A stretch of 64,000 nucleotides of DNA from Streptomyces sp. NBC_00335. GTDB lineage: Bacteria > Actinomycetota > Actinomycetes > Streptomycetales > Streptomycetaceae. The position numbers and the translations under genes are program-made. Positions within the stretch are counted from its first letter, which is position 1. The number at the start of each line of letters is the position of its first letter. Below, in pieces: positions 41,789 through 50,904 of the stretch. The stretch covers positions 4,951,501-5,015,500 of the forward strand of contig NZ_CP108006.1 in the NCBI RefSeq assembly GCF_036127095.1, read 5' to 3'. Below the pieces are notes generated by a model, which was not told the DNA's origin, searched no databases, and saw only the letters and a program-made list of their open reading frames with translations.

Positions 41789-41840
41789 ATCCCTGCGCCG
41801 CTGAATCCCTGCGCCGTTGAATCCCTGCGCCGCTGAGGCC
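41777..41840. repeat. 16-bp tandem repeat x4 over the permease stop codon
   Basis: Four units of CTGCGCCGCTGAATCC (third with C to T, fourth ending GAGGCC). The first unit contains the end and TGA stop of the permease gene, so the gene end has been duplicated. Confidence 0.9.
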
Positions 41841-41869
41841 GCGTGCCGCAGGCCGGGGGCCTGCCGGGC

Positions 41870-42604
41870 TCACCGCGTCAGGAACCGGGCCCGCAGCCGC
41901 TCCGTCGTGGCCGGGGTGATGCCGACCTCGTCCGCGAGGTAGGAGCGGACCGAGCCGTAACGGGTGGCGAGATCGGCCAGGGTCAGGCTCAGTACCTCGG
42001 CGGGCGCACGGCCGTACGAGGGCCAGCGCATCGTGCGGCCCGGGTGGGCGGTGTGCCAGTCGGCCGTCAGCCGGGCGGTCGCCAGCTCGGTCAGGGCGAA
42101 GTCCGCGAGGATCTGCTCCTCGTCCACACCGAGGAGGGTCAGGACCAGCGCGGCGATCAGTCCGGTGCGGTCCTTGCCGGAGGTGCAGTGGAAGACCGCC
42201 GGGCCGGGGCCCTCGGCGAGCAGCTCGATCGCGCCGCGGATCTCCGCCACGCCGTCCTCGGCGACCTCGGCGAACCGGTCCGCGAGGAACCGCCACGGGT
42301 CGGTGTCCGGGTCGATCTCGGCCTGGTCGTACGGCCGGTGCTCGATGCTGTGGTTGGCGTACGTGAACCGCTCGGGCTCCGGTATCCGGCCCTTCGCCTC
42401 GATCTCCCAGGGGTAGCGCAGGTCGATGACCGTCCGCACGCCGAGCTCCAGGAACCGTTCCCAGTCGGCGCCCGCGAGCTTGCCGAGCGAGTCCGCCCGG
42501 TAGAGGGCGCCCCACACGACGGTGGAGCCGTCCTCGGTGCGATAGCCGCCCAGATCGCGGAAGTTGTGCAGTCGCTCGAACTCGATGTGGCGGGTGCGGG
42601 TCAT
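41870..42604 (-). CDS. Tyrosine/serine protein phosphatase
   Basis: 244-residue dual-specificity-like phosphatase with the HCx5R loop HCTSGKDRTG and the N-terminal family motif NFRDLGGYRTEDG. Cytosolic. Substrate unknown. It converges on the ABC permease gene and lies downstream of the PucR gene on the same strand (65-bp gap). Confidence 0.9.
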   Translation of the reverse strand: MTRTRHIEFERLHNFRDLGGYRTEDGSTVVWGALYRADSLGKLAGADWERFLELGVRTVIDLRYPWEIEAKGRIPEPERFTYANHSIEHRPYDQAEIDPDTDPWRFLADRFAEVAEDGVAEIRGAIELLAEGPGPAVFHCTSGKDRTGLIAALVLTLLGVDEEQILADFALTELATARLTADWHTAHPGRTMRWPSYGRAPAEVLSLTLADLATRYGSVRSYLADEVGITPATTERLRARFLTR

Positions 42605-42669
42605 GCGGATCCCCTCGATGCCGTGCCGATGATCTTCCTGCGTGACGAGAGGCTGCCACACCCGCGGGC

Positions 42670-44433
42670 TCAGCCCATCCGCAGTGCCGCCGCGAAGTCC
42701 ATCTTGTCCTCCAGCCGGCTCAGGTTGCGCCCGGTCAGTGCTTCGATGCGACTGATGCGGTAGCGCAGCGAGTTCACGTGCAGGTGCAGTGCCTCTCCGC
42801 AGCGCGCCCAGGAGCCGTCGTGTTCCAGGAAGGACCGCAGGGTGGGCACCAGATCGGAGCGGTAGCGCCGGTCGTAGTCGGTCAGCGGGGCCAGCAGCCG
42901 GCGGCTGAACTCCCGCCGGACGTCGGCCGGGATCAGCGGCAGCAGCGCCATGACGTGCGCGGTGAGATCGTCCGGCCCGCACGCGGCGACCGCTTCCGAA
43001 GGGGCCGCGACCTGGCGGGCGTTACGGGCCTGGGCGAGCGCGTGCCGCAACTCCGCGGCCCCGCCCACCGGGTCGCTGACCCCGAAGGCCAGCCGCTCGC
43101 CGGCCCGCAGCCCGCGCGGCAGCGAGCCGCCGGCGACCCGTACGACCGCGTCGGGGGTCAGCAGCCCGTCCGCCCCGACGAGCACGAAGGCGACGGCCTC
43201 GGCCCCGTCCCCGGCCGCCGTGACGGCCATCCGCGGCCCGGCGTCCGGACCCAGGCAGCGCGGATGCAGCAGGACCTCCTCCAGCAGGTCGCGCACGGAC
43301 GCCGGTACGGGAAACCCGTGCACCCCCTTCGGGTCCAGCCGGGCCGATACGGCCTGCCAACGAAGCCGGCCGTCCGCGCCGTCCGTGCCGTCCGCGCCGT
43401 CCGTGCCTTCCGCGCCGTCCGTGCCTTCCGCGCTGTCCGGGCCGGTGGCCCCCGCCGCGAGCCGGGCCGCCGCCTCTTCCTCCTCGAACAGCGCCTGCCC
43501 GCCCTCCCCGGCGGCGGCCGAGCCGACCAGCGCCAGCAGCCGTTCGGCGGCGCGCCGCCGCATCGTACGGTCGGTGTCGCGGCCGCCGCGCTCGACCGAG
43601 ACCAGCCGCGCGAGCCGGTCCAGCAGGTCGACGCGTTCGCCGTTCCAGTCGGCGCTGTCGGCCTCGACGGCGATCAGCCAGTCGGTCAGCGCCGCACCGG
43701 GAGCGCACTCCCCGTCCCCGTCCCCGGCCCCGGAGCGGACCGGGAACAGGGAGAAGGCCGTCCCGCGCGCGACCGTACGGTGCGGTGCCCGTTCGCCCGC
43801 CCGTTCGGCGGCCAGGAACCGCCCGGCCAGCGCCGAGGCCGTCTTCTCCGGCAGCGGCGGCCGCGCGCCCGCGATCTGCCGGCCGGTCGGGGAGAGGATG
43901 TGCGCACGCAGGTCCAGCTCGGCCAGCAGCAGTTCGAGCAGGGCGTCGGCCCCCGCCCCGGCCTGCCGGTCGGTGCTGAAGCGCCGGTGCCGGTCCACGA
44001 GCGCGGCGAGACCGCCGATCCTTTCCTCGGTCCGGCCGCGCGCCACGTACTCGGTGACCGAGGTGAACGGCACCTCCACGCCCACCGCGAGCAGCGGCAG
44101 CCCGTAGCGGGCGCAGGCCTCCACCAGATCGTCGGGGACGTGGCCGAACTGCGCCTCGCCCGCGCCCAGCGCCACGGCGCCCGCCTCCACGAGGACGCGG
44201 ACGAACGCGTCCGACCGGTCGGCCCCCGACTCCCGGCGGTGCCAGGCCAGTCCGGACAGCACCAGGTCACCGGGGGACACGAAGCGCCCCGGGTCGGGCA
44301 GGTCGATGGTCACCGTGCCCAGCACGGGCCGGTCGAGGTCCCGCTCGCCGCCGGTCAGGCGCAGCAGGCGCGGCAGACACGGGTCCGTAGGCGCCTGGGC
44401 CTCTTCGGACGACAGCAGATCACGCAGCCTCAT
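42670..44433 (-). CDS. PucR-family transcriptional regulator
   Basis: 587 residues. PucR N-terminal ligand domain (residues about 1-130), a GGDEF-like middle, and the C-terminal PucR HTH (YDRRYRSDLVPTLRSFLEH, HLHVNSLRYRISRIEALTG). A tandem GTDGAD/GTDGAE repeat in the centre is coded by a GC-rich tandem tract (near 43370-43440) and is probably a flexible linker. Confidence 0.88.
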   Translation of the reverse strand: MRLRDLLSSEEAQAPTDPCLPRLLRLTGGERDLDRPVLGTVTIDLPDPGRFVSPGDLVLSGLAWHRRESGADRSDAFVRVLVEAGAVALGAGEAQFGHVPDDLVEACARYGLPLLAVGVEVPFTSVTEYVARGRTEERIGGLAALVDRHRRFSTDRQAGAGADALLELLLAELDLRAHILSPTGRQIAGARPPLPEKTASALAGRFLAAERAGERAPHRTVARGTAFSLFPVRSGAGDGDGECAPGAALTDWLIAVEADSADWNGERVDLLDRLARLVSVERGGRDTDRTMRRRAAERLLALVGSAAAGEGGQALFEEEEAAARLAAGATGPDSAEGTDGAEGTDGADGTDGADGRLRWQAVSARLDPKGVHGFPVPASVRDLLEEVLLHPRCLGPDAGPRMAVTAAGDGAEAVAFVLVGADGLLTPDAVVRVAGGSLPRGLRAGERLAFGVSDPVGGAAELRHALAQARNARQVAAPSEAVAACGPDDLTAHVMALLPLIPADVRREFSRRLLAPLTDYDRRYRSDLVPTLRSFLEHDGSWARCGEALHLHVNSLRYRISRIEALTGRNLSRLEDKMDFAAALRMG

Positions 44434-44745
44434 GGCTCCAGCCTGCCATGCGCCGGCACGTTCGCTTTTCCGGCCTCGACCCGTTGAACCGCAGGTCAGG
44501 CCTTTACGTTGGGGTAATTCCACGGAAATCGGGGTGAGTGCGATGGTCCCGGTTCATGGGATCGGTGACTGCCGGACACCCCGGCCAGGGACCGCACTTG
44601 CTCCGCGCGGCCGGGGAACCCGACTTCCCACGGGTCGCCGTCCCCCGGCGCCGGGGGACGCGGTACGGCCGATCGGCACTCCCGGCTGGTGCCGAACGGC
44701 CCTCATCCCGGCCGTCCGCCGCTGCCAGCCTGGGGGGAGACAGCG
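44434..44745. other. Intergenic region upstream of WhiB
   Basis: 312 bp between the divergent PucR and WhiB-like genes. I see no convincing gene or operator; a TTGAAC hexamer near 44483 could be a -35 element but lacks a well-spaced -10. Confidence 0.4.
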
Positions 44746-45012
44746 ATGCGAAGGAGAGTGCCGGCCATGGGGATCACGCTTCCGCGGCCCGCCCAGGACG
44801 ACGACTGGTGGAAGAAGGCGGTGTGCACCGCCGACGAGGAGTGCGCCGAACTCTTCTACTCCGAAGCCGCGGGATCCGCCGCCCGGGCCAAGCGGATCTG
44901 CCTCTCCTGCCCGGTCCGCGGAGCCTGTCTGGAGTACGCCCGGGAGATCGGCGAGAACTCCGGGATCTGGGGCGGCCTCACCGGACACGAGCGCCGCGCC
45001 CGCAGGCGGTAG
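44746..45012 (+). CDS. WhiB-like iron-sulfur regulator
   Basis: About 88 residues. Cluster Cys are AVCTADEEC, then ICLSCPVRGAC (C-x2-C-x5-C), followed by GIWGGLTGHERRARRR, the WhiB turn and basic tail. ATG at 44746 has GGGGAG at 6-nt spacing; ATG at 44767 has AAGGAG at a longer 10-nt spacing. Wbl proteins bind an oxygen/NO-sensitive 4Fe-4S cluster and modulate sigma factors. Confidence 0.9.
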   Translation: MRRRVPAMGITLPRPAQDDDWWKKAVCTADEECAELFYSEAAGSAARAKRICLSCPVRGACLEYAREIGENSGIWGGLTGHERRARRR

Positions 45013-45024
45013 GGCCGCCCCGGC

Positions 45025-45064
45025 GGAAGCCCGGAAGCCCGGAAGCCCGGAAGCCCGGAAGCCC
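45025..45064. repeat. GGAAGCCC x5 tandem repeat
   Basis: Five exact 8-bp units starting 12 bp after the WhiB stop codon. Confidence 0.9.
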
Positions 45065-45090
45065 GGAAATTCTGAAGGGCGGGCCCGGCC

Positions 45091-45570
45091 CTACAGGCCC
45101 ATCGGAGCGTGCAGTTCGACGAGGATCTCCACCTCGACGGGGGAGTCCAGCGGCAGCACGCTCACGCCGACCGCGCTGCGGGCGTGGATGCCCGCGTCGC
45201 CGAAGGCGGTGCCCAGCAGCTCGCTCGCGCCGTTGAGCACGCCGGGCTGCCCCGTGAAGTGCGGGTCGCTGGCCACGAAGCCGACCACCTTGACCACGCG
45301 CTTCACGGCGGAGAGGTCCCCGGCGACGGAGGTGACGGCGGCCAGCGCGTTGAGCGCGCACTGCTGCGCCAGCTCCTTGGCCTGCTCCGGGGTGACCTCG
45401 GCGCCGACCTTCCCGGTGAGGGGGAGGGCGCCGTCGACCATCGGGAGCTGGCCGGAGGTGTACACGTAGTGCCCGCTCTGCACGGCGGGGACGTAGACGG
45501 CGACCGGCGAGGGCGTCGGCGGCAGCTTCAGTCCGGCCGCGGCGAGGCGCTCTTCGGGGGTGCTGGTCAT
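45091..45570 (-). CDS. RidA-family deaminase domain (possible internal start)
   Basis: 159 residues from MTSTPEERLAAAGLKLPP, a normal full-length RidA protein (reactive enamine/imine deaminase). Its own ATG and RBS (AAGGAG) lie inside the long frame, so it may be made both alone and as the C-terminus of the dehydrogenase. Confidence 0.6.
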   Translation of the reverse strand: MTSTPEERLAAAGLKLPPTPSPVAVYVPAVQSGHYVYTSGQLPMVDGALPLTGKVGAEVTPEQAKELAQQCALNALAAVTSVAGDLSAVKRVVKVVGFVASDPHFTGQPGVLNGASELLGTAFGDAGIHARSAVGVSVLPLDSPVEVEILVELHAPMGL

Positions 45571-46533
45571 GGGCGGATCTCCTTGTGGTCGCTGTCGCTG
45601 TCGCTGTCGCTGTCGCTCTGGCTGTAGCTCTGGCTGTCGCTCCGTGCCGCTTTCGCCCTCCGGCCGCGGGAAGATGATGACCGGCTTGATCATGCCCGGC
45701 TCCTTGGCGGCGAGCCGCCCGAAGGCCTCCCCGACCCGGTGGAACGGGAACTCGTGCGTGGTGATCACCGTCGGGTCCACCAGCCCGTCCCCGATCAGGT
45801 GCAGCGCCCGCGCGAGCCGCGCCCCGCTGCTCTGCGGCGGCCGGCAGCGGGCGTACGTGATCTTCCCGCTCCCGGACAGCCCCCCGCGGGCGGCCCGCGC
45901 GGCGGCGGGCGCGGCCGTCGCCATGATCGCGCGGTCGGCGCCGCCGCCGGTCAGCTCCAGGATCCGCTCGGCGGTGTCCTCGTAGGCCGGGTCGATCACC
46001 ACGTCGGCCCCGAACCGCAGGGCGAGGCGCTGGCGCTTCATCTCCGGCTCGACGGCGATGACGCGGGCCCCGCGCAGCCGGCCGGCCGCGATGGTCGCGC
46101 CGAGCCCGACCGCGCCCTGGCCGAAGACGACGACGCTGCCGCCCGGGGGCGGCCCCGATTCCTCGGCGGCGGCGAAGCCGGTGGGCAGCGCGCCCGCCGC
46201 GTAGAGGGCCTGGTGGTCGGAGATGGTGTCGGGGAGCAGGACCAGTCCGGCCCCGGCCGCCGGGGCGCGAAAGAACTCGGCGAGCCGCCCGTGGCCCTCG
46301 ACGCCCACGCGCCGGCCGACGTAGGAGGGGCAGACCCCGGGGCCGACGGTCTCCACGACGCCGACGGCCTCGTGGCCGAGCCCGGTGGGTGCCCCGGCGG
46401 CGGTGTGCCCGTCCCAGGCGCAGATGAGCGCGGCCGTGGTGCGTACGAGGACCTCGCCCGCCCTGGGCTGGGGGACGGGCCTTTCCAGCAGGGCGGGCGG
46501 CTCGCCGGTACGGCGCAGCACGAAGGCCTTCAC
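45091..46533 (-). CDS. Zinc-binding-type dehydrogenase joined in frame to a RidA domain
   Basis: 480 residues if read through. Residues 1-310 form an alcohol-dehydrogenase-like MDR protein (GLGHEAVGVVETVGPGV, nucleotide motif VVVFGQGAVGLGATIAAG) without the structural four-Cys zinc loop. A Gln/Arg repeat linker (QRQRQRQR) then leads into a full RidA domain (YVYTSGQLPMVDG, VEVEILVELHAPMGL). No stop separates them. ATG at 45570 within the frame has AAGGAG and could start RidA separately. The GTG at 46533 follows AAGGAG. Confidence 0.75.
   Translation of the reverse strand: MKAFVLRRTGEPPALLERPVPQPRAGEVLVRTTAALICAWDGHTAAGAPTGLGHEAVGVVETVGPGVCPSYVGRRVGVEGHGRLAEFFRAPAAGAGLVLLPDTISDHQALYAAGALPTGFAAAEESGPPPGGSVVVFGQGAVGLGATIAAGRLRGARVIAVEPEMKRQRLALRFGADVVIDPAYEDTAERILELTGGGADRAIMATAAPAAARAARGGLSGSGKITYARCRPPQSSGARLARALHLIGDGLVDPTVITTHEFPFHRVGEAFGRLAAKEPGMIKPVIIFPRPEGESGTERQPELQPERQRQRQRQRPQGDPPMTSTPEERLAAAGLKLPPTPSPVAVYVPAVQSGHYVYTSGQLPMVDGALPLTGKVGAEVTPEQAKELAQQCALNALAAVTSVAGDLSAVKRVVKVVGFVASDPHFTGQPGVLNGASELLGTAFGDAGIHARSAVGVSVLPLDSPVEVEILVELHAPMGL
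45588..45617. repeat. GTCGCT x5 tandem repeat in the linker
   Basis: Five hexamer units plus degenerate copies, coding the Arg-Gln repeat that joins the dehydrogenase to RidA. Confidence 0.85.
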
Positions 46534-46768
46534 GAGACTCCTTACTACGTCGTTACACGGTTCGGTTTCCAACCATGCGGGTACGGCCCCGGTCCGGCGG
46601 GGGGCCGTAGGTCGGGACCTGACGGGCCTACGGTCAGCACTTCGACCCGCTGCTCGTCCCGTTCCGGGCCCTGCCGCGTCCCGTCGGGCGGTCGCAGGGG
46701 TCGCAGCGGCCGGGCGCCGGGCGCAGCCCGCACCGCCGTGTCCCCGTTCCACCCGCGGAGCGCACCGC

Positions 46769-48049
46769 TCACGGCCGGGTGACCCGGACCTGGTAGCTGC
46801 CGTTGCGCAGTTCGCCCACGACCGAGACGCTGATGCCCGACTTCTCGTCGGTGAAGGTCTCGCCCGGCCGGAACGGCGCGTCCGAGAGCTCGGCGTGCAC
46901 GTTGGACCGCCGGGTGCAGCCGCCGCTCGCGGACGAGCTGTCGGAGACGGTGACGGGCCCGCGGCCGGTGTCCACGTCGGAGTCCACCTTGTAGATGAGC
47001 ACTCCGGGCTTGCAGACGGCCTCGTCGTTCCCGGCGCGGGTGCGCACCTCCACCGCGTACCCGGCGCTCTCCGAGACGGGGATGAAGGCCAGCTTGGTGC
47101 CGCCCTCCACGGCCAGCGGGCTCAGCACGTGGTCGCTGACCCCGGACTTCCCGGCGCAGCTGATCTGGTTGCTGTCGAGCCAGCCCAGCTTCCACTTGTG
47201 CCAGCCCAGCAGGTCGTTGTTGGCGCCCCAGTCCTCGCTCATGATGTCCCAGTGCCCCACCGTGCCGCCGCCGTCGGCGGTGTAGAGGTCGGGCAGGCCG
47301 AAGACGTGCCCGTTCTCGTGGGGGAGCACCCGGTAGCCGGTCTCCCGGTAGGAGCCGGAGCCGTCGTCCTGGCGGCTGTAGACGAAGGACGTGTTGGCGA
47401 GCGGGACGCCGTCGGCCATCGGGGCCTCGCCGTTGCCGGAGAAGGTGACGGAGAGGACGGTGTCGAGGGCGGAGGGGCCGGCGTTCGGAGTGACCAGAAT
47501 ATTTATCAGGTCATACCGGGAGAAATCGACCTCGGCGTCGGAGGTTTTGATGATGTGCTCGACGAGCTGGCGGTAGCCGGGCTCGTACGCGGAACCCCGC
47601 TCGATCCCGTACGCCGCGAACGGCATCGGCATCCGCAGCCAGTTCTTTATCGGCGCCTCGGCCCGGTAGGTCAGCCGCCCGTAGGAGCTGATGCGAAACC
47701 AGTCGGACGTCTGCGGGAAGAACTCCGCCATCCGGTCGGCCGCCGTGCCCTCGCCCTTGGCGTCGGGGAAGTCGATCATCAGGTTCAGCGCCCGGACCTC
47801 GCCGGTCGAGCGCGAGTACCCCGGCGAGGTCGGCAGCCCCTCGGACATCTGCACGCCCATCGCGCCGGAGATCCGGCAGGGCGCGAGCATCGACTCGGCG
47901 CTGGTCGCGCCCACCGGGCCGGCCGCCGAATGGCTGCGACTGGATATGCCCGCGCTCGCCGTCGCCGTGATGCCGAGGGCCAGCGCGGTGATGCCTACGT
48001 ACACGCTGGTGCGGCTTGGCTTGCGTATCCGGTGGCGCGTCTGCGGCAT
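46769..48049 (-). CDS. Secreted M6-family metalloprotease
   Basis: 426 residues. An N-terminal signal segment (TSVYVGITALALGITATAS) precedes an M6 (immune inhibitor A-like) protease. The zinc motif is HENGHVFGLPDLY (HExxH) with a met-turn WDIMSED further on. Disulfide Cys are present in the secreted part. Extracellular protein degradation is the likely role. Confidence 0.9.
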   Translation of the reverse strand: MPQTRHRIRKPSRTSVYVGITALALGITATASAGISSRSHSAAGPVGATSAESMLAPCRISGAMGVQMSEGLPTSPGYSRSTGEVRALNLMIDFPDAKGEGTAADRMAEFFPQTSDWFRISSYGRLTYRAEAPIKNWLRMPMPFAAYGIERGSAYEPGYRQLVEHIIKTSDAEVDFSRYDLINILVTPNAGPSALDTVLSVTFSGNGEAPMADGVPLANTSFVYSRQDDGSGSYRETGYRVLPHENGHVFGLPDLYTADGGGTVGHWDIMSEDWGANNDLLGWHKWKLGWLDSNQISCAGKSGVSDHVLSPLAVEGGTKLAFIPVSESAGYAVEVRTRAGNDEAVCKPGVLIYKVDSDVDTGRGPVTVSDSSSASGGCTRRSNVHAELSDAPFRPGETFTDEKSGISVSVVGELRNGSYQVRVTRP

Positions 48050-48210
48050 GGAGATCGGCCTTCGGGTCCGCGGCAGCCGGCCGGGTCCGGACTGCGCTCT
48101 GTGGGCTCACCCTCCGACGGCTCGGGCGGGCTCGCGCGTCGGGAGAGGCCAAACGGGATCAAAGGGCCTGGAGTGGTGTGACCCACGTCACACGGGAGAG
48201 TGAAATAAGC

Positions 48211-48265
48211 GGGGACCCTCTCCCCGTTTGAACCAGAGTCCCCGTGAACCGGGGAGCCGCTCCCC
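48211..48265. promoter_or_regulatory. Candidate TetR operators
   Basis: Two short palindromes, GGGGA-N5-TCCCC (48211-48225) and GGGGAG-N3-CTCCCC (48251-48265), each followed by CGTTT, upstream of the TetR gene. The spacing between their first bases is 40 bp. Confidence 0.4.
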
Positions 48266-48324
48266 GTTTCGAGGGGGGCGAGCGGTCCATCCGGAAGTAC
48301 GCATCACCCGCCAGGGAGCCGTCC

Positions 48325-49140
48325 ATGAAGAGCCCCGCCACCACCGATCCGGCGAGCCTGCCCGTCCCGGGCCCGGAGGCCGGCCTCGACCTCGCGGCTC
48401 CGGCCGCGGGCGCCGCGGGTACGGGTGGGGGTGCGTGCGCCGCCGTGGGCGCGGCCGCGGGCAAGGTCAAGGCGGCGGTCAAGGCGGCCGGCAAGCGCGC
48501 CCGTACCGGCGCGGAGGCGGTCCCGCGTCCGCGCGCCGACGCCGTCCGCAACCGGGAGCGCATCCTGGCCGCGGCCCGCGACGTGCTCGTGGAGTTCGGC
48601 CCCGCCGCCCCCCTCGACGAGATCGCCCGCCGGGCCGGCGTGGGCAACGCCACGCTCTACCGGCACTTCCCCGACCGGCCCGCCCTGATCCACCACGTCG
48701 TGCTCTTCGGCATGGACCGGGTGACCGGTCTGGCCGTCGACTCCCTCGCCGAGGAGCCGGACGCCTTCGCCGCCCTCGTCCGCTTCACGCACGCGGCGGC
48801 GGACGAGCGGATCGGAGCCCTGTGCCCCGCGCTCTCCAGCGACTTCGACCACGACCACCCCGAACTGCTCGTCTCCCGCGAGACCTTGGAGGAAGCCGTC
48901 GAGGCCCTGCTGGCCGCCGGCCGCGCCTCCGGGCTCGTACGCACGGACGTCGGCGTCGGCGACCTGATGATCGCGCTCTCCCAGCTCAGCCGCCCGCTCC
49001 CGGGCACGGGCTGCTTCGACGCTGACGTGTTCGTCCACCGTCATCTCCAGCTCTTCCTGGACGGGTTGAGGGCCCCGGCCCGGTCCGAACTGCCGGGCTC
49101 GGCGGCCACGCTGGCGGACCTGAGGCGGAACGCCATGTGA
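48325..49140 (+). CDS. TetR-family regulator
   Basis: 271 residues with an unusually long low-complexity N-terminal extension (about 60 residues, Ala/Gly/Pro/Lys-rich) before the TetR HTH (RERILAAARDVLVEFGPAAP, GVGNATLYRHFPDRPALIHH). ATG at 48325 has AGGGAG. It probably represses the MFS pump that follows on the same strand, 84 bp downstream. Confidence 0.88.
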   Translation: MKSPATTDPASLPVPGPEAGLDLAAPAAGAAGTGGGACAAVGAAAGKVKAAVKAAGKRARTGAEAVPRPRADAVRNRERILAAARDVLVEFGPAAPLDEIARRAGVGNATLYRHFPDRPALIHHVVLFGMDRVTGLAVDSLAEEPDAFAALVRFTHAAADERIGALCPALSSDFDHDHPELLVSRETLEEAVEALLAAGRASGLVRTDVGVGDLMIALSQLSRPLPGTGCFDADVFVHRHLQLFLDGLRAPARSELPGSAATLADLRRNAM

Positions 49141-49224
49141 CGCCCCGGAGTCCCGCCCCCGGCGCCGTAAACGCGCCCTGATTCTTTCTTTTCAGTCATC
49201 TCGCACCGCGAAGTGGGTACCCCC

Positions 49225-50760
49225 ATGTCAAAAACAGCCGCGAACCCGCCGCTGTCCGTCGCCGCCGCCGATCCCAGTCGCTGGAAGGCCCTGGTCTTCA
49301 TCGCGCTGGCGCAGCTGATGGTCGTCCTCGACGCCACCATCGTGAACATCGCCCTGCCGTCCGCCCAGACCGACCTCGGCATCTCGGACGGCAACCGCCA
49401 GTGGGTCATCACCGCGTACGCGCTGGCCTTCGGCGGACTGCTCCTCTTCGGCGGCCGCATCGCCGACAAGTGGGGCCGCAAGAACGCCTTCATCGTCGGC
49501 CTCATCGGCTTCGCCCTGGCCTCCGCGCTGGGCGGCGCCGCACAGGGTGAGGCCATGATGCTGGGCGCCCGCGCCCTCCAGGGCGCCTTCGGCGCACTGC
49601 TCGCGCCCGCCGCGCTCTCGCTGCTGGCCGTCATGTTCACCGACGCCAAGGAGCGCGCCAAGGCCTTCGGCATCTACGGTGCGATCGCCGGTGGCGGTGG
49701 CGCCGTGGGTCTGATCCTCGGTGGTGTCCTCACCGAGTACCTGAACTGGCGCTGGACCTTCTTCGTCAACATCCCGTTCGCGATCGTCGCCGCCGTCGGC
49801 GCCTGGATGATCATCCGCGAGCCGGCCGGCGGCCGTAACCGCGCACCGCTCGACATCCCCGGTGTCCTGCTGTCCACGACCGGCCTGGTCGCCCTGGTCT
49901 ACGGGTTCACCCGCGCCGAGTCGGCCGGCTGGTCGGACGGCCTCACCGTGGGCATGTTCATCGCCTCCGTGGTGCTGCTCGGCGCGTTCGTCCTCGTCGA
50001 GTCCCGTACGAAGAACCCGCTGCTCCCGCTGCGCGTCCTGCTGGAGCGCAACCGCGGCGGCGTCTACCTCTCGCTGGGCCTCGCCGTCATCGCGATGTTC
50101 GGCCTGTTCCTCTTCCTCACCTACTACCTGCAGGTCGTCAAGGGCTTCTCGCCCGTCACGACCGGCTTCGCCTTCCTCCCGATGATCGTGGGCATGATCG
50201 CCGGCTCCACGCAGATCGGCGCCCGCCTCATGACGCGGGTCCCCCCGCGCCTGCTGATGGGCCCCGGCTTCATGGTCGCCGCCAGCGGCATGCTGCTGCT
50301 GACGCAGCTCGAGGTCGGCTCCTCCTACCCGGCGCTGATCCTGCCGGCGCAGCTGCTGCTGGGCCTCGGCATGGGTACGGCCTTCATGCCCGCCATGTCC
50401 CTGGCCACGTACGGGGTGAACCCGGCCGACGCCGGTGTCGCCTCCGCGATGGTCAACACCTCGCAGCAGGTGGGCGGCGCGATCGGCACCGCCCTGCTGA
50501 ACACGATCGCCGCCTCCGCGACGACCGCGTACCTGACCGACCACGCGGCCGAGGCCGCGGCGGGCGGCCCGGCGGCGCAGCTGATCCAGGCCCAGGCCAT
50601 GGTGGAGGGCTACTCCTCCGCGATCTGGTGGGCGGTCGGCATCCTGGTCGCCAGCTCCCTCATCGCCCTGACCCTCATCACCACGGGCAAGCCGGGCGCG
50701 GGCGCCCCGGTCGCCGAGGGCGAGGACGCCGACATGAAGATCCCGGTGATCGCCCACTGA
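49225..50760 (+). CDS. DHA2-family MFS drug-efflux transporter
   Basis: 511 residues, 14-TM EmrB/QacA type. Motifs are LDATIVNIALPSAQTDLGIS and GRIADKWGRKNAF. ATG at 49225; an in-frame GTG at 49213 is possible. It lies downstream of the TetR gene. A 34-bp perfect palindrome follows the stop by 66 bp. Confidence 0.9.
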   Translation: MSKTAANPPLSVAAADPSRWKALVFIALAQLMVVLDATIVNIALPSAQTDLGISDGNRQWVITAYALAFGGLLLFGGRIADKWGRKNAFIVGLIGFALASALGGAAQGEAMMLGARALQGAFGALLAPAALSLLAVMFTDAKERAKAFGIYGAIAGGGGAVGLILGGVLTEYLNWRWTFFVNIPFAIVAAVGAWMIIREPAGGRNRAPLDIPGVLLSTTGLVALVYGFTRAESAGWSDGLTVGMFIASVVLLGAFVLVESRTKNPLLPLRVLLERNRGGVYLSLGLAVIAMFGLFLFLTYYLQVVKGFSPVTTGFAFLPMIVGMIAGSTQIGARLMTRVPPRLLMGPGFMVAASGMLLLTQLEVGSSYPALILPAQLLLGLGMGTAFMPAMSLATYGVNPADAGVASAMVNTSQQVGGAIGTALLNTIAASATTAYLTDHAAEAAAGGPAAQLIQAQAMVEGYSSAIWWAVGILVASSLIALTLITTGKPGAGAPVAEGEDADMKIPVIAH

Positions 50761-50825
50761 CCCCACCTTCGCAAGAGGGGGCGGGCCCCGACGGGTCCCG
50801 CTCCCGGGTACGGGAATGACTGATG

Positions 50826-50859
50826 ACCCCGCATCGTTCAAATTTGAACGATGCGGGGT
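50826..50859. promoter_or_regulatory. 34-bp perfect palindrome
   Basis: No-loop palindrome centred on GTTCAAATTTGAAC between the MFS and dioxygenase genes. The AT-rich core and symmetric arms look like an operator (MarR/Rrf2-like) more than a terminator, since no T-tract follows. No obvious local regulator gene. Confidence 0.55.
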
Positions 50860-50904
50860 TAGTCTTTGTGTGGCGGCCCGCCGTGACGATTCCTGGAGCT
50901 CTTG

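Noticed and set aside
45025..45064. CRISPR-like array
   Set aside because: Five 8-bp units with no spacers. It is a simple tandem repeat, as are the arrays at 17566 and 41777.
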